DNA of 64,000 bases from Butyriboletus loyo (lineage: Eukaryota > Basidiomycota > Agaricomycetes > Boletales > Boletaceae), in assembly GCA_038093515.1 (NCBI GenBank), contig JBBPSI010000070.1, forward strand, positions 1-64,000. Direction: 5' to 3'. The notes below the pieces were generated by a model. That model was not told the origin of the DNA. It saw nothing but the letters and a program-made list of their open reading frames with translations, and made no database searches. Position numbers and translations under genes: made by a program. Of the stretch, positions 1 through 10,999 are shown piece after piece (the stretch's first letter is position 1; every line of letters begins with the position of its first letter).

Positions 1-254
1 GATCCCCGCGCCTCGTGTGGTTAATCACCGTTGCGCTTCTCTTCTTTAGTCTATCCATGTATAGTAATTCCTCACACGCACAGCATGGTCTGTGCGCATC
101 CTTGTACAATATAAAAGGGCTCGTGGTTAGACTAGGATTCCCTAGTTTTAACCACTTGTCTATTCGCTGGCAACAGTTGAGGATTAAGCTAGAACTCCAG
201 ATCATCTCTGCCTGTGCTTTGTGTAGCGCAGCAACTGTGGTGGGACCTCGTGTG
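1..254 (+). repeat. LTR-like sequence, copy 1, cut by window edge
   Basis: This stretch matches the reverse complement of about 2566-2875 over most of its length. Shared blocks include the CTTCTCTTCTTT block near the outer end, a TATAAAA-like box followed by a GGGCTCGTGGTTAGACTAGG-type leader, and the CAACAGTTGAGG block. The TATA box about mid-way and a downstream leader are typical of an LTR promoter. The outer end lies at or beyond the window start, so terminal nucleotides and a target-site duplication cannot be judged. Its orientation is opposite to copy 2, which is not expected for the two ends of one intact LTR retrotransposon. Confidence 0.6.
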
Positions 255-459
255 AAAGGGTATTCGTACTGGCATTCGACCGTGCGTTGCTTGCATAACA
301 CTCAGAAGTACCATCTACTATCAACCAGACACCAATTATGGTGAGAGTGTGTCTCATTTGATGAGACCATGCTGTATAGTTGTCCGCTCCAGTCAGGACT
401 GGAAGTCTCTGCTGGATTTGGGCATCGATCTTGAATTCTGATACAGTGGGGAGCGACAT
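202..459 (-). pseudogene. Copia-type gag, N-terminal fragment
   Basis: The reading frame opens with MSLPTVSEFK and continues LTGADNYTAWSHQMRHTL and VWLIVDGTSE. That is the N-terminal pattern of Ty1/copia Gag (a DNY..W...M motif followed by a VW.IVDGT block), the part of the capsid-forming polyprotein that precedes the zinc knuckle. Only about 65-85 residues remain before the frame runs into LTR-like sequence. No protease, integrase or reverse transcriptase follows. The bases just 5' of the ATG join unrelated ORF sequence, so the original gag leader is missing and the fragment is certainly dead. Confidence 0.6.
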
Positions 460-468
460 GATAATTGT

Positions 469-1215
469 TTAAAACAAAAATCCAAAGATGAACTGATCAA
501 AAGAAAAGAAAACTTTGTCAGCATTTAGAATTGAAGGATTAGAAACAGGTGAACGTGAACGTGAGGGAAGACCTATCAGATTAACCACTGGTGTATATAA
601 CCTAGATGGTTCCAAAGGTCCCTGTTCCGATGTTTCTTGCACCAAATATCCATTTTCGTCATATTGAAAATCTCCTCCTAAGTTGTTAGACTCTTCTCCA
701 TGACCAATGTTCAAGAGATAACTTCCTTCTGTCACATGTTCTCCTGTTTCAACTCCATGTAAATTACTCTCTGGGATCCCTTGAGGAAGAGCAGATAGCG
801 GTGGTGCCGAGGCAGCACATATCGCTTCAAATTCCTCAAACCATATGTTGGGAAACCAGTGTGGATTATTTATTTTTCCACTAGAGAACTTTACAGTGAA
901 ATCAGAGTGTGAAACATAAGTAGAAGGAGAAATTTGTCTGTATGGAAGGAGAACATTTGTGTAATCCTCCGGTATGGTATACATGTGAAGAAAGATAAGT
1001 GTATGTCTAGAGAGGAGCAGACCTTGCTTGAGCCTGACGTCTCTGATGTAGAGAGGTCCTGATAGGACCAAGGACTGTAAGGTCCTGTGTGGCTCGCAGC
1101 TGGCTAGGTCCATATTGGTTACAAGGAGGCGAAAGTCATCCCAGAACTTGATGTTCTGCAGGAGTTCAACTTCTTCATCTTCCTCCAGCATCAACTCCAA
1201 TCTCCCGGTATTCAC
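469..1215 (-). CDS. Unknown ORF inside LTR debris (about 248 codons)
   Basis: An uninterrupted frame of about 248 codons lies between the gag fragment and a second ORF on the same strand. I do not recognise the family. Visible features are an acidic start (LEEDEEVELLQ), a middle part with aromatic residues (NPHWFPNIWFEEFEAICAA) and a Ser/Arg-rich end (GLPSRSRSPVSNPS). No zinc knuckle, protease, integrase or reverse transcriptase motif is visible. It may be the 3' half of one original ORF with 1404-2391. An element-encoded non-standard Gag or a captured host exon are both possible. The start is uncertain because the frame lacks a clear upstream context. Confidence 0.35.
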   Translation of the reverse strand: MNTGRLELMLEEDEEVELLQNIKFWDDFRLLVTNMDLASCEPHRTLQSLVLSGPLYIRDVRLKQGLLLSRHTLIFLHMYTIPEDYTNVLLPYRQISPSTYVSHSDFTVKFSSGKINNPHWFPNIWFEEFEAICAASAPPLSALPQGIPESNLHGVETGEHVTEGSYLLNIGHGEESNNLGGDFQYDENGYLVQETSEQGPLEPSRLYTPVVNLIGLPSRSRSPVSNPSILNADKVFFSFDQFIFGFLF

Positions 1216-1403
1216 AATGATGGCTTCAATCTCCTGGTATTCACAATGATGGCTTCAATCTGACTCTTGATGGTTTGCAAGATCCATCTGGAGTCATCCG
1301 AGATCTCATTGTAGGTGTTGGACATTGTGTGCCAAGTCGTCAGCGATGTCTTGCTGCTCTGCAGCGAGTTCATGAGCAAACTTGAACAGAAGATCAGAAG
1401 CTT

Positions 1404-2391
1404 CTAATTCAATGTGATTCTTTCAGAAGAAAGGGTGGAGCTGGTGGAACCTCGTCCTCCAAATCCTATCCTGTATCTCATTCCACCTCCTTCATGTTGG
1501 TACATCCCAATTTCTAAAATGTTCTTCGCCAACTTCGAAGAACTCCACTGGTCGCCTGGAATAGTCATAGGCTTTGATGTGCCCATGATCATCAACAGTG
1601 GGATAGTTTCTGTTGAAAAGCGACAAGTCTTGCACTGCAAGAGTCGTGTTCCAGAGCATGTCCTTATTGAATCCTTTGAAAGGAGACAATTTGTTGTAGA
1701 ATGGGACGAGATGTTCCTTCATTTCATCTATTGTTGGGTATTGGGATCGACAAAACATTTCGAAACCATGGTTGTGAAGGAGAACGTCAGGTATAGCATC
1801 GTAGGAGGGGGTGAGAATAGGAAAGCCTGTATTCTCATAGATTGAGTGCAGGGGTTCGTGAAGGAAAGAATGTGATTGTATGTATTCAACCTTGCGACAG
1901 TGGTGGTGACCTTCCTCATCGATCCAGTCGATGGGTTTGAGGGGACCAACCTCTGAAGATCGGATCTGTATTTTGGAAGCGATTCTGTGGGAAAAAACTA
2001 CGGAGGGGGTTGGAACTGATTGATCAATTATGAGGTTCGGGATGAGGAGGTCTCCAGTGTCGTTGGGGTCGAGTTCTTCTAGTTCCTCTGGTAGGAGGCT
2101 CAGGATTTGCTGTTCTGTCTTGATGATGAATGAGCTTGTTGGTTCCATCTGGCCTGGGAATGATGGTAACATTGTCAGGTAGACAATGGATTCCTCGGTC
2201 AGTGGCAATTGTAATTCCATAGGATGGTGGTTCACCGGTGGAAGCATCATGTATCCTGGTTGGTAGAAGGGACTGGGCCCTACGATAGTTGGATGAGGGT
2301 CCAGCTCTGGGACTGGGCTCTGCAACAACTCTGATGGTGGGTACAGGAGGGATGGTGTTGCCAATGCCAGTCTGGTTGTGTATAATGACAT
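1404..2391 (-). CDS. Unknown ORF inside LTR debris (about 299 codons plus broken tail)
   Basis: The frame starting at 2391 (MSLYTTRLALATPS) is open for 299 codons to 1492. A coding-like stretch in a shifted frame continues to about 1330 and contains FAHELAAEQQDIADDLAH, which resembles a coiled coil. The protein is rich in Pro, Glu and Leu early on, then has a mixed region with many aromatic residues (EPLHSIYENTGFPILTPSYD; LVPFYNKLSPFKGFNKDMLW). I do not recognise the family. It starts about 175 bp inside LTR copy 2 on the same strand, the place where gag would normally begin, so it could be an unusual element-encoded protein. Confidence 0.4.
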
Positions 2392-2565
2392 TGTTAGAAG
2401 GATTGGGTCATTGATTCTCTAGTCCAAAGATATTGTCGAGGTCTAAGATGTTGATCTCAACTGAGTTATTTGGAATGCGAGAGCGACGACAATTGTATGG
2501 AGGTGGTGGAGAAGGAGTTCGAAAACGGATGTGGTGCATGTTATGACAACGAAGTTATCAGGCAC

Positions 2566-2875
2566 ACGGGGTTCCGCAACTGTTGCAGTACTACACAGGT
2601 ACTGGCGATGGTAATGAGGAATAGCTCAGGACCTTAATCTCTCAACTGTTGCCAGCGAATAGACAAGTGGTTAAAGCTAGGGAATCCTAGCCACAACCAC
2701 AAGCCCTTTTATATTACAAGGGAATGTGCACAGACCAAGCAGTGCGTGAGACTAGTTACTATACAAGTATATACGAAGTGAGTCACGGGTCGACGATGAT
2801 GAGAAATAGAAGTCGACGGTGATCAAAAAGAAGAGAAGCAAACGGAGATTAAATACATGAGGCGTGACGTCATAG
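2566..2875 (-). repeat. LTR-like sequence, copy 2 (inverted relative to copy 1)
   Basis: Read on the minus strand this carries the same ordered blocks as copy 1: the CTTCTCTTCTTT block, a TATAAAA-like box before a GGGCTTGTGGTTG-type leader, the AATAGACAAGTGGTTAAA block (plus-strand wording) and an end near CCCGTGTG. Divergence from copy 1 is clearly visible by eye, so this is not a fresh insertion. The minus-strand ORFs at 2391-469 lie directly downstream in LTR orientation. Confidence 0.6.
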
Positions 2876-2924
2876 AGTCTGGGCCAGTCTGGATCATGAC
2901 ATCATATGCTTAGTCAGCTTGTGG

Positions 2925-3377
2925 TCACATGTATAATCCCACGATCACGTGCGCTAAGTCACGTGACCTTTGAAAGAGAAATATGACGAAGTCCAAATGC
3001 AAAAGATAGTTATAAGAGATACGATTATAACAGTGCAGAGCAGGAAAATACGAAGAGGAGCAATGATGATGGTGCTCGACTCTTTGAGATGGCCTAGAAT
3101 GTTCACTAACCTCTTGTAAGTTAGAAGGACTTGGGTGAGAAGTCGATCTAATTGACAAGGCATGGTGATGAGTAGGTGAATGCCATTGTAAGGTCAAATC
3201 ATGATCCTGAGAAACAATTTGTAAAGCAATGATGAAAGAATCAGCTAGCAACCATAGTGTGCTAAAGAACATAATGTTTGATGCACCACATATGGAAGTG
3301 AGTATGAGACTCAAGAAAGCAAGTACCCATAGTAAACCAAGAGCGATAGCACTCTCGTTCCGCAGGGCTGGAAACAT
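2925..3377 (-). other. Hydrophobic open frame, function unknown
   Basis: The frame begins MFPALRNESAIALGLLWVLA and holds two hydrophobic stretches in its first 60 residues. It then becomes His/Ser-rich and resembles translated non-coding DNA. It lies directly downstream of the LTR-like sequence at 3440-3782 on the same strand. The opposite strand is also open over 3229-3477. I see no family match. It is listed as an open stretch, not a confident gene. Confidence 0.2.
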
Positions 3378-3439
3378 TATCGATAATCGACAGATGTTTT
3401 TAGATTTAAAAGCCTCTAGTGGGGCTCATAACCTTTCAG

Positions 3440-3782
3440 AATTGGTAAAGTCTGAGCAGGTGCACCAAGGGCAATGAAGGATGCAAGGGTAAACCTATCA
3501 GTGGAAAGACTCACTGATAATACGAGAGTAAGAGTATTGCAAACAGAGTACTTGAAAGAGTATAAGGAGCAAGGCTTAACTTAGAGATATTGCAGTAGTG
3601 ATGATAGAACTGAAAGATCTAAAGAAAAGCAACAAGCCCTAAAGGCTGTCTTATATACAGTACATGAGTGTTTGTACTAAGAGCTATTTGTAATGTAACA
3701 AGCATGACAGAGTCTAGACAATGATGTCATATAGGCTCGTCTAGAAACATAGTGGCTATAAGTGAAATACAGAAATAGAACA
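3440..3782 (-). repeat. Third LTR-like sequence
   Basis: On the minus strand the sequence starts TGTTCTATTTC at 3782, has a TATA box (CTGTATATAAGACAGCC) about 130 bp in, a T/C-rich leader, and is followed near 3430 by GGTTATGAGCCCC. That last string looks like a primer-binding site similar to those next to agaricomycete copia LTRs. The start with TG, the TATA position and the length of about 340 bp fit a solo LTR or one end of a broken element. No second copy was found in the window, so the 3' end is approximate. It ends 31 bp from the condensin stop codon. Confidence 0.5.
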
Positions 3783-3812
3783 CTACCGTTTCAACACATA
3801 TCCCCTGCCACG

Positions 3813-6800
3813 CTATTCGCTGTCGTCTCCGTCATCACTCTCCGATCGCCTATAACCACATCGCCGTCAGCATCCTTTTTCAACCCCTCCTATCATGATG
3901 ATGCGGAAAACATACCATTTCCTCCCCCTCGTCTTCACCGGTATTTCTACCTCCTCCCCATCTTCCAACGGTATGATATCATCCAAAAACTCGAACAAGG
4001 CTTCGAGCTGTTCGAGCTGTCGATATTCTTCCTCGCTAAAGTTGGACAGCTTGTCCGCGTATTTCTTGCTGATCGTTGCGTCGAATTTGGTGAGTGCATT
4101 GCGTGCAGAGATGTCTCGGATTGGTCGACGCTACAGCAGGGTCACGCGCATGGAAGGAGGCAGAATGAAAGAAACAGAACGCACCGTAAAGACGTTCTGC
4201 ACCAACAATTTTAACGTCCGAATCTTGTCATCGTCCACCGTCTCGGGGAGGTGCAACCGTCCCAGGACCTGACACAACACCTTCTTGTCCTCCTCTACAT
4301 CACCGTGGTCATTAATACCATCACTGCACACCACACGCCATCAAAAAAAGACGCAACGATACGCACTTTCTACATCATCTTTGAACAACGCCTTGAGAAT
4401 GTCCTCTGCCAAATCAAGATGCACCCCGTCGTCGATCGTCTGGCCCTGCACGTCACTATGGACATCATTTCACGCACATCCCATATAACACACTGAAATG
4501 CGCGCATGAAACAGACAACTTACAAGACTCTTTGAGGATCCGTCCAATCGACAAACATCCCGATAATCTGAGGAGGTGACACCATTTCTTGATCTTCGTC
4601 TAAATCGCGTGTCGCCACGGCGAGCTGCTCGAACATCGACACCGAGATCTATCGTTATGCATCATCCATGTTGAAGGGGCGCATGAATGCAAATGGGGGC
4701 GAGAAACGCGAACCAGAATCCAGAACGTCAAAAGTCAAAATCAGCGCAAAAGACCGGTACACCATACCTGGCGTATCCGCTTCTGGTTCACACTCGACGA
4801 ATAAGAATACACGGGGAAGAAGTATGCCAGACACTGTCTCAGCTCTTGATTCTCGGCCGTGTCGGGCGAGAGATAGGCCACCACGAGACTCTTCAAGACC
4901 TAGTATGCGCATGGTACAAACGCGTCGTCAGGAAACACCACCCGGATATTCTAGACGGATGATGACGCATACCCGCTCGTCCGAAATCATCCCCGCCAAC
5001 ACGAGCTTTGCAAGCCCAACACACAATAGCGCCTGAACCTTTTCTGCATCTTCCCCATTGAGTATGTGTAGTAAAAACTCGACGATGCGTTCGCTCTACC
5101 CATCACCAAAGACATCCATTGGATCAGCTTTGTTACGCCGACGATGGAATGGGGATGAGAGCGAATGCGTAAAACGTACCCCGATTCCACCCCTACCTAA
5201 GAAATCCCCTTCGTGTACCATCAACATGTCAAACACTATTTGCAAGACGCGCGTCTTGAGTACCTCGGGGGCAGATTGCACTTGCGACAGGAAGAGCTGG
5301 AAGGAGTTGAGAGCCATCCGCTAGAAATCATTGTCCAGTTCAGGGCCCGGTGTCGGGAAGCAAAAAAAAATCAAGAGGGCTCACGCGTGCAATGAGACAG
5401 CACAACCCGAGACACACAAGCCCTTTTTCACGGAGCGCGAGCTCCTTACGCTTTACAGCTGGTACGATCAGTTCACCCAATATACCTTCCAACGTCGAGT
5501 TCTCTTCAAAGGTCTGAACATATCATCTGAGTGAAACTCTGAGGTGAAGAGGCCGACATACCCCATTTACGCGCTCCAGCATGCCAATGCAAAGAGACAA
5601 GCACCGGAGGTCAAGCGCGTCCGCTTGTGCTTGCTCTTCTGGGTTGAGTTCCTTGGGAGGTTTTGGTGCCTTGACGGCACTCAGATTGGCATCGTCTTCA
5701 TTCCCATCATCACCCTCCCCCTCGCCGTCCTTCTCACGCTCCCCATCTTCGCCCTCCTCCCCGTTGCGCTCATCTCTCAGCTCATGCACCACTTCGACGA
5801 CGACCCGAATCAAATCCCTCTCACTCGGCGACAACACTCTCAACACGTCCAAACACCGTGCCACCAACCCCTCGGGTAAAATTTCCTGCCCAATCACATC
5901 CCGCACGAGTTGAAACATCTTCCGCCGTCCAATCTCGTCCGCATAGTCGAGATTCACGGCGAGCTTGAGCATCTCGGCAATCACGAATTCCGCGTCGATG
6001 AGCAGGTCATCGAGGTGTTCGTCGACGTCGCGATCGGTGCGTTCGTTGGCGTCGAGCGCGCGGAGCGCACGTTCCTGTGAGATGGCATTGAGGTCTTCTT
6101 GGTATTTGTTGTAGACGCTTTGGATTCGAAAGGCGAGGTGAGTCACGACGGGGAGGGATACTTCCAACTTTGCCTGATCGTTGGTTGCAATACAGTGCTC
6201 CACGCATATACGCGCTAAAAATGCTTTTTCAGAGGTCAATGTGTCCCAAAAGGCGTCTTGTGTGTGTGTTGTGAGTCGAATGAGTTCGTGTCACGGCCTT
6301 GCAATAGCGTACATACGCACCTTTGAACTCGAGCTGGTCGAATATATCGACGCGTGTCGCAAATATGCTCAACAACGCGTCTTCGGCGACCGTATTCTCG
6401 TTGAGGTCAAATAAACCAAGCAGTGCTAATACGTCGACCATCACACCGCCTCCCTCCTCGGCCTTTGCCGAACCCCTCACAACATCGACCCAGGCACCGA
6501 GGAGCGACCCTGCGGCAGCGCGGACTGCGGGCTCACGGTCACCAAGCCCATTTCGGATAATGAGCTCCCTTTGGGCGATGGTGAGTACGCGTGGATGAAG
6601 GAGACCCATGGCAGAACCGTCCGGGGTCGCGCAGTTTTTTTCGAGCACGGCAGAATAGAGGAGGCGACGCATGACAGTGTCGGTGTCGCGCGAACGGGCG
6701 AGAATGGCGGGGAGGGTATGTTTTGCGATAGGAATATTTAGGAGGGCTGCACGGCGGACCTCGCTGTTGAAGTTGGTTTGGTTAGAGAGATGTAGGTGGT

Positions 6801-7593
6801 AAGTGGACCAAGGATGCGTACGCAGCGGGATCACAGCTGAGAGTATCGAGAAGGACGTCGATGGCGGTATGTTCATCTTCTTCGACGTCGGAGGGGTCTT
6901 CTGAGCCGCAAAGTTTGGAGAGGGCGACGGCTGCTTGTACGCGAATGATTGTTTCTTTGTCATGTACGCGCTCGATGAGGGCTGCTCTAAGCATGCGATA
7001 GACATCCTCGCTGTAAAAAGAGAGTCACTGCAGGTTGTGAGTGAGGTGAAAAGGAGCGTACTCTAATTCACCGAGGTGGGCGACCATTTCGGTGAGTATT
7101 TGCACACAGCGGTATCGGACGATCTTGTCCTTTGCAACGAATCCTTTGAGGAGGAGTTTGAGGAGACGCGCGACGAAACGGGCCGTCGTGCTATCGTCGT
7201 CATCGTCATCATCGTTGTTCTCATCTCCTTTCTTCATCGCTTGTGCTTGAACATCATGCATACCAGGACCAACCGCAAAACCCAAACGTGCGCACCTTTC
7301 ATGTTCAAATAAAGGACATATGCACCGACAAACTTAACAATTCTATCCGCCTGGGAGACACCCTTCTTCACGACGATGACGCGAGAAAGCAGCTCGATGA
7401 ATGTGTCTTCAAAGAGCCGCTCGCCAGTAAGCTTGATGCTCCTTCCACCACGGATGGACTCTGTGAACGCGGCGGCGTCGACGTGGACCTTGTGAAGTGC
7501 GACGACGTTTTTTTGGTGGTTTGCGGTCGTCGTTTGGACTTGATCAAAGATTTTTGGGAGGGCGTCCGCGACGGAAGTTGTCCGGGCTGGCAT
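3813..7593 (-). CDS. Condensin complex subunit 3 (CAP-G / Ycg1 family)
   Basis: This is the HEAT-repeat subunit of condensin that binds DNA together with the kleisin and helps compact mitotic chromosomes in the nucleus. The start MPARTTSVADALPKIFDQVQ is followed by LFEDTFIELLSRVIVVKKG, VARLLKLLLKGFVAKDKIVR, LIERVHDKETIIRVQAAVAL and the typical ALLNIPIAKHTLPAILARSR block. The C-terminal Cnd3 domain follows (LNSFQLFLSQVQSAPEVLKT; VVAYLSPDTAENQELRQCLA). About ten short introns are visible. One is gtgcgc...caag between LNMK and the next exon. The last is gtatgt...atag near 3890-3830, and it joins RGRKW to an acidic end RSESDDGDDSE and a stop at 3813. An acidic low-complexity insert (EGEDGEREKDGEGEGDDGNE) lies mid-protein. 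No damage is seen. Confidence 0.9.
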
Positions 7594-8241
7594 CGTTGTG
7601 AACGTCGGAGGACAAGAGAAGAGACGCGGTGATCACGTGGGTCGTGTATTCACGTGATTGCGGCACGCATCAGTCATTACTAATACTCTACTTCTGATTT
7701 GAACACACCACGAGGTAGGTCAAAGATATCGACCAAAGGATACTGCTGGATTACAATTGGACGGATTTTGAGTTGCCCGGGCGGCACCGGAACAAAGGGT
7801 AACGTGCAGGAGGTATATTAATTCAATCAATCTATCCGTCGTGAGGCGCAAAAGTAAAGGTATCCATGATCGACTCACGCCTTGATTCTTGTTGTACATC
7901 TCGTCGTTTCGTCGTTTCGCTCCCCGTCTGGTGTCCGCTCACGCACGTTGATGCTCGTCCGTCGTTCTCCTCATTCGTTCGCTCATTCCACTATATATTC
8001 ATTTTACCTCTTCGTCTCGTCAATTCGTTCCGCCCACTTCATTGTTCCGGCCAACATTTCTTGCTTGGTTCCTGTGGGAACCTTTAGCCTGCGCAGTCCT
8101 TCCGATCCGTCATGGCAAGGGGCTGCGGCTAATTTAACTTTACAATATTTAGCTGCCGGCGTCGGCACGTGCACGTGCGATACGCACTGTGAAACATATA
8201 TTAACCTCGCTGCAACAGCTCATCACACAGTGCCAGCCATC
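7594..8241. promoter_or_regulatory. Divergent intergenic region between condensin and transporter genes
   Basis: The 648 bp separate two start codons that point away from each other, so both promoters must lie here. CACGTG palindromes occur at 7634-7639 and 7651-7656, close to the condensin start, and as a perfect tandem CACGTGCACGTG at 8166-8177, about 65 bp before the transporter ATG. CACGTG is the E-box read by bHLH factors such as Cbf1 and Pho4 in fungi. That they act here is inference. A pyrimidine-rich stretch spans about 7890-8060, usual for a fungal leader. No gene is seen. Confidence 0.45.
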
Positions 8242-10790
8242 ATGGTTACAGATATACCGTTCCAGAGTGTCCTCTTCACCGTATTCCAGGTAACGCATAC
8301 AATTGCACCCGTGGTTTCCTCGCTCACCTATCTCAGTCGATCTTCGAGGTCTTTCTCCTATGTCTCGTCGGTTTCATGCTCTCATTCAATGGCATCGTCG
8401 ATAAACCCGCCTCAAAGGTATAATGTCTCGAGTTCCCCGTTGACGTTTGCTCAATGGTTTCAGGTCCTCAATCATATGAATATCGCTATCTTCACACCTG
8501 CTCTCCTGTTTTCAAAGGTCGCCTTTTCTCTTACACCGGGTATGTTTGCTTTTCTCTCGTGTCACTCTTCTCACATCACCCGCAGCCAAAATCCGCCAAC
8601 TATGGATCATCCCTATCTTCTTTACCGTCCTTACTGGTCTATCTGCAGTCATTGCACATTGGCTCGCTCGGGCATTCCGTCTAAAACCATTTCAAGTGTA
8701 CCTCCATTTCTCTCATTCTCTTTGTTGTCTTACCCCTTTGTAGAAATTTCGCCACCGCCGCATCCATGTTCATGAACTCAAATTCTCTTCCCATCGCGCT
8801 CATGCAATCCCTCGTTACCACCGTCCCTCTTCTCAAATGGAATACAGACGATACGCTCGACGCCATGTTTGGCCGTTCACTTGCCTATCTTGTTATCTTT
8901 AGCACTCTTGGGATGATCGTAAGTCCATGGCATCTCGTTTTTTGGGTCCTTGTTCACATCGGTTGCGGTCCGTGTGCTAACCTTTCGCCAGCTTCGTTGG
9001 TCTTACGGCGTCCATCTTATCATGCAGGCAGACGAACAAGAACCAGAAACCCCTGCACCCACGACGTACCGCGATGCTGACGACACCGACAGACACCCTG
9101 CACTCACACATATCACCGTTAATCCGCCCACAGCCCAACTCGTCAAATACGAAACCGAAACCGACATCAAATCATACGACCGAATGCCATCGCGTACACG
9201 CCCCTTACCCTCCCATCCTCGTCCCAGCCCTCTTTCTCGACGTCATGCCCACTGGCATACACATCCCCACTCGCACCTCCCCGCTGTACCTACATCGCTG
9301 GGCGATCAGTCCGAAAGCGAGTATAGCGACGAGCTTGAGACGACCGAGGATGACTCGGAAGACACGATCGCGCTCCGGTCTGAACCCATCGATACCGGAT
9401 TCTCTACGGAGGCCGAGGATCCCGTATCCGCACCCACGCCCGCACCTCTCCCATCCTCACCCTCATCTGTATCCAATGTCCACTCCATGCTGCGATGGGA
9501 CCGCGAAACCAGTTCCTCCCCTTGTTGCCTCTTCACGCGACTCCTGGCCATACTGGCTTCCCTCTCACCACCCCTCATTGCTTCACTTCTCGCCCTTTTT
9601 TGTGTGTTGGTTCCGCCAATTCAGCGGTTGCTCATATCAGAGGTGATGATACCTTTTAAGGGGGCGTTGAATAATGCAGGCGGATGTAGCATCCCGCTCA
9701 CCTTGATCGTTCTCGGAGGATGGTTTTGGGACGGAGAGACGAAACCCAAGGTTAGAGGCAGACGTGTAGCAGAGGGCGAGGTCAAAGGTGTATCCGGTGG
9801 CCAAGCTAACAGAATGAGCAAGGGAAAAGGCGTCGAAAAGTACCGCGGAACCGGCGTCGTTCCGACGTTCCTTGACGAGAGGCAAGGCCATTCACACAGC
9901 TCGGGCACCGAAAACGCGCCATCACATCTGGGACACCACGTGACATCGCTGTCGCGTGACTCGTCGACAGCCTCACTCTCGTCAATGATCGGGGCATTTG
10001 GTGATGTATTGATGGCACACATACATCGACGTGGACGGGCGAGACGGCGCGCCCGGGGGAACGTGGGGGTGAACAAGAGTGATTTGGAACCGGGCCTATT
10101 GACAACGCATACAGAGACGGAGAGCGAAGATGTCGACAACCGACCCGGACGTTCCTCTCGATCCCGATCACAGGCAGACCCTGTGAACGGGCGCGCACAG
10201 CTATCACCCATCTCCTCGTCCTCACCCGCCTCCCAGCCTCCCCCGCCAAAGTCCCCTCACGCACGAGGGACGAATCCCCCCGGGGAGACCCTGACTATCT
10301 GCATCACCCTCCTTGTGCGGATGGTCATCGTCCCACTCATCATCACTCCCATTATGATCCTCATTCGCCGGCTGGGATGGGGTGGGGAAATCTTTGAAGA
10401 GTACGTTCAGCTTTCTCCCTCGTTCGTGTCTGAATTGGGCGGCATGCTGAGTCGTTCGTCTTCATCATAGCCCGGTGTTCATTGTATCGAGTATGTTGTT
10501 GGTTGCCAGTCCGCCTGCGTTGACGCTCGCTCAGGTATGCTTCCCCCCTTTGTTTACCTCTTTTACTTGCGCAGACGCTCACTATGACGCTACCCTCACT
10601 CACCCTTGCAAAGATCTCACAACGCGCCAAAGCTATCAACGGTGCAGGGGCAGACACAGACCCCGACCCGGACGCCCTTTCCCCGTTTGAACGCCTCTTC
10701 TCCCGGACTGTCTTCTGGGCTTATTGTGTTCTCACGCCGCCTATGATGATCGCGAGCGTCATAGTCGGGCTCTTATTGATCGGTGCTTGA
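8242..10790 (+). CDS. Auxin efflux carrier (AEC) family membrane transporter
   Basis: A multi-pass membrane protein of the auxin efflux carrier family (PF03547-type), which in fungi sits in plasma or internal membranes. The substrate is unknown. The chosen start MVTDIPFQSVLFTVFQ sits in exon 1 (8242-8289). Later exons give IFEVFLLCLVGFMLSFNGIV, LNHMNIAIFTPALLFSKVAF, IRQLWIIPIFFTVLTGLSAV and FMNSNSLPIALMQSLVTTVP, the last being the family's NxxxLP-type signature. A long Ser/Pro/Arg-rich cytosolic loop (about 9025-10290) contains a second membrane pair including CVLVPPIQRLL and NNAGGCSIPLTLIVLGGWFW. The C-terminus (MVIVPLIITPIMILIRRL; VFWAYCVLTPPMMIASVIVG) closes the fold. Introns are short GT-AG. 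It is the intact parent of the fragments at 14.5, 18.0 and 21.8 kb. Confidence 0.9.
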
Positions 10791-10999
10791 TTTCATGGAT
10801 TTAAGTTATATATCTACACACATGGTGAGAGATGGGAAGAGAGTGGCACGTCGACGAACAGCGCGTTATTATCGTATGCTACTTGTGTTTAGGTGTTGTT
10901 TATTGTTTTTTTTTAGACAAGCGTTGGTATCATTATGTAGCGGCTGCCTGGGCCAGTCCTACACAATACGTTAATAACCGGTCCGAGGAAAAATGCTTT
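10791..10999. other. Short gap after the transporter gene
   Basis: About 210 bp with a T-run near 10910 that could belong to the transporter 3' UTR. I see no gene here. Confidence 0.3.

Noticed and set aside
2925..3377. A small membrane protein gene
   Set aside because: Only the first 60 residues look protein-like, the opposite strand is also open, and it sits in LTR debris.
5523..6239. Independent small genes on both strands in 4-7.6 kb
   Set aside because: The minus-strand pieces chain into one condensin subunit 3 with short introns. The plus-strand frames are their complements.
8950..10470. A single 506-codon plus-strand frame taken as a separate gene
   Set aside because: It is the large internal exon of the transporter gene. 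Upstream and downstream exons with good splice sites continue the family pattern.
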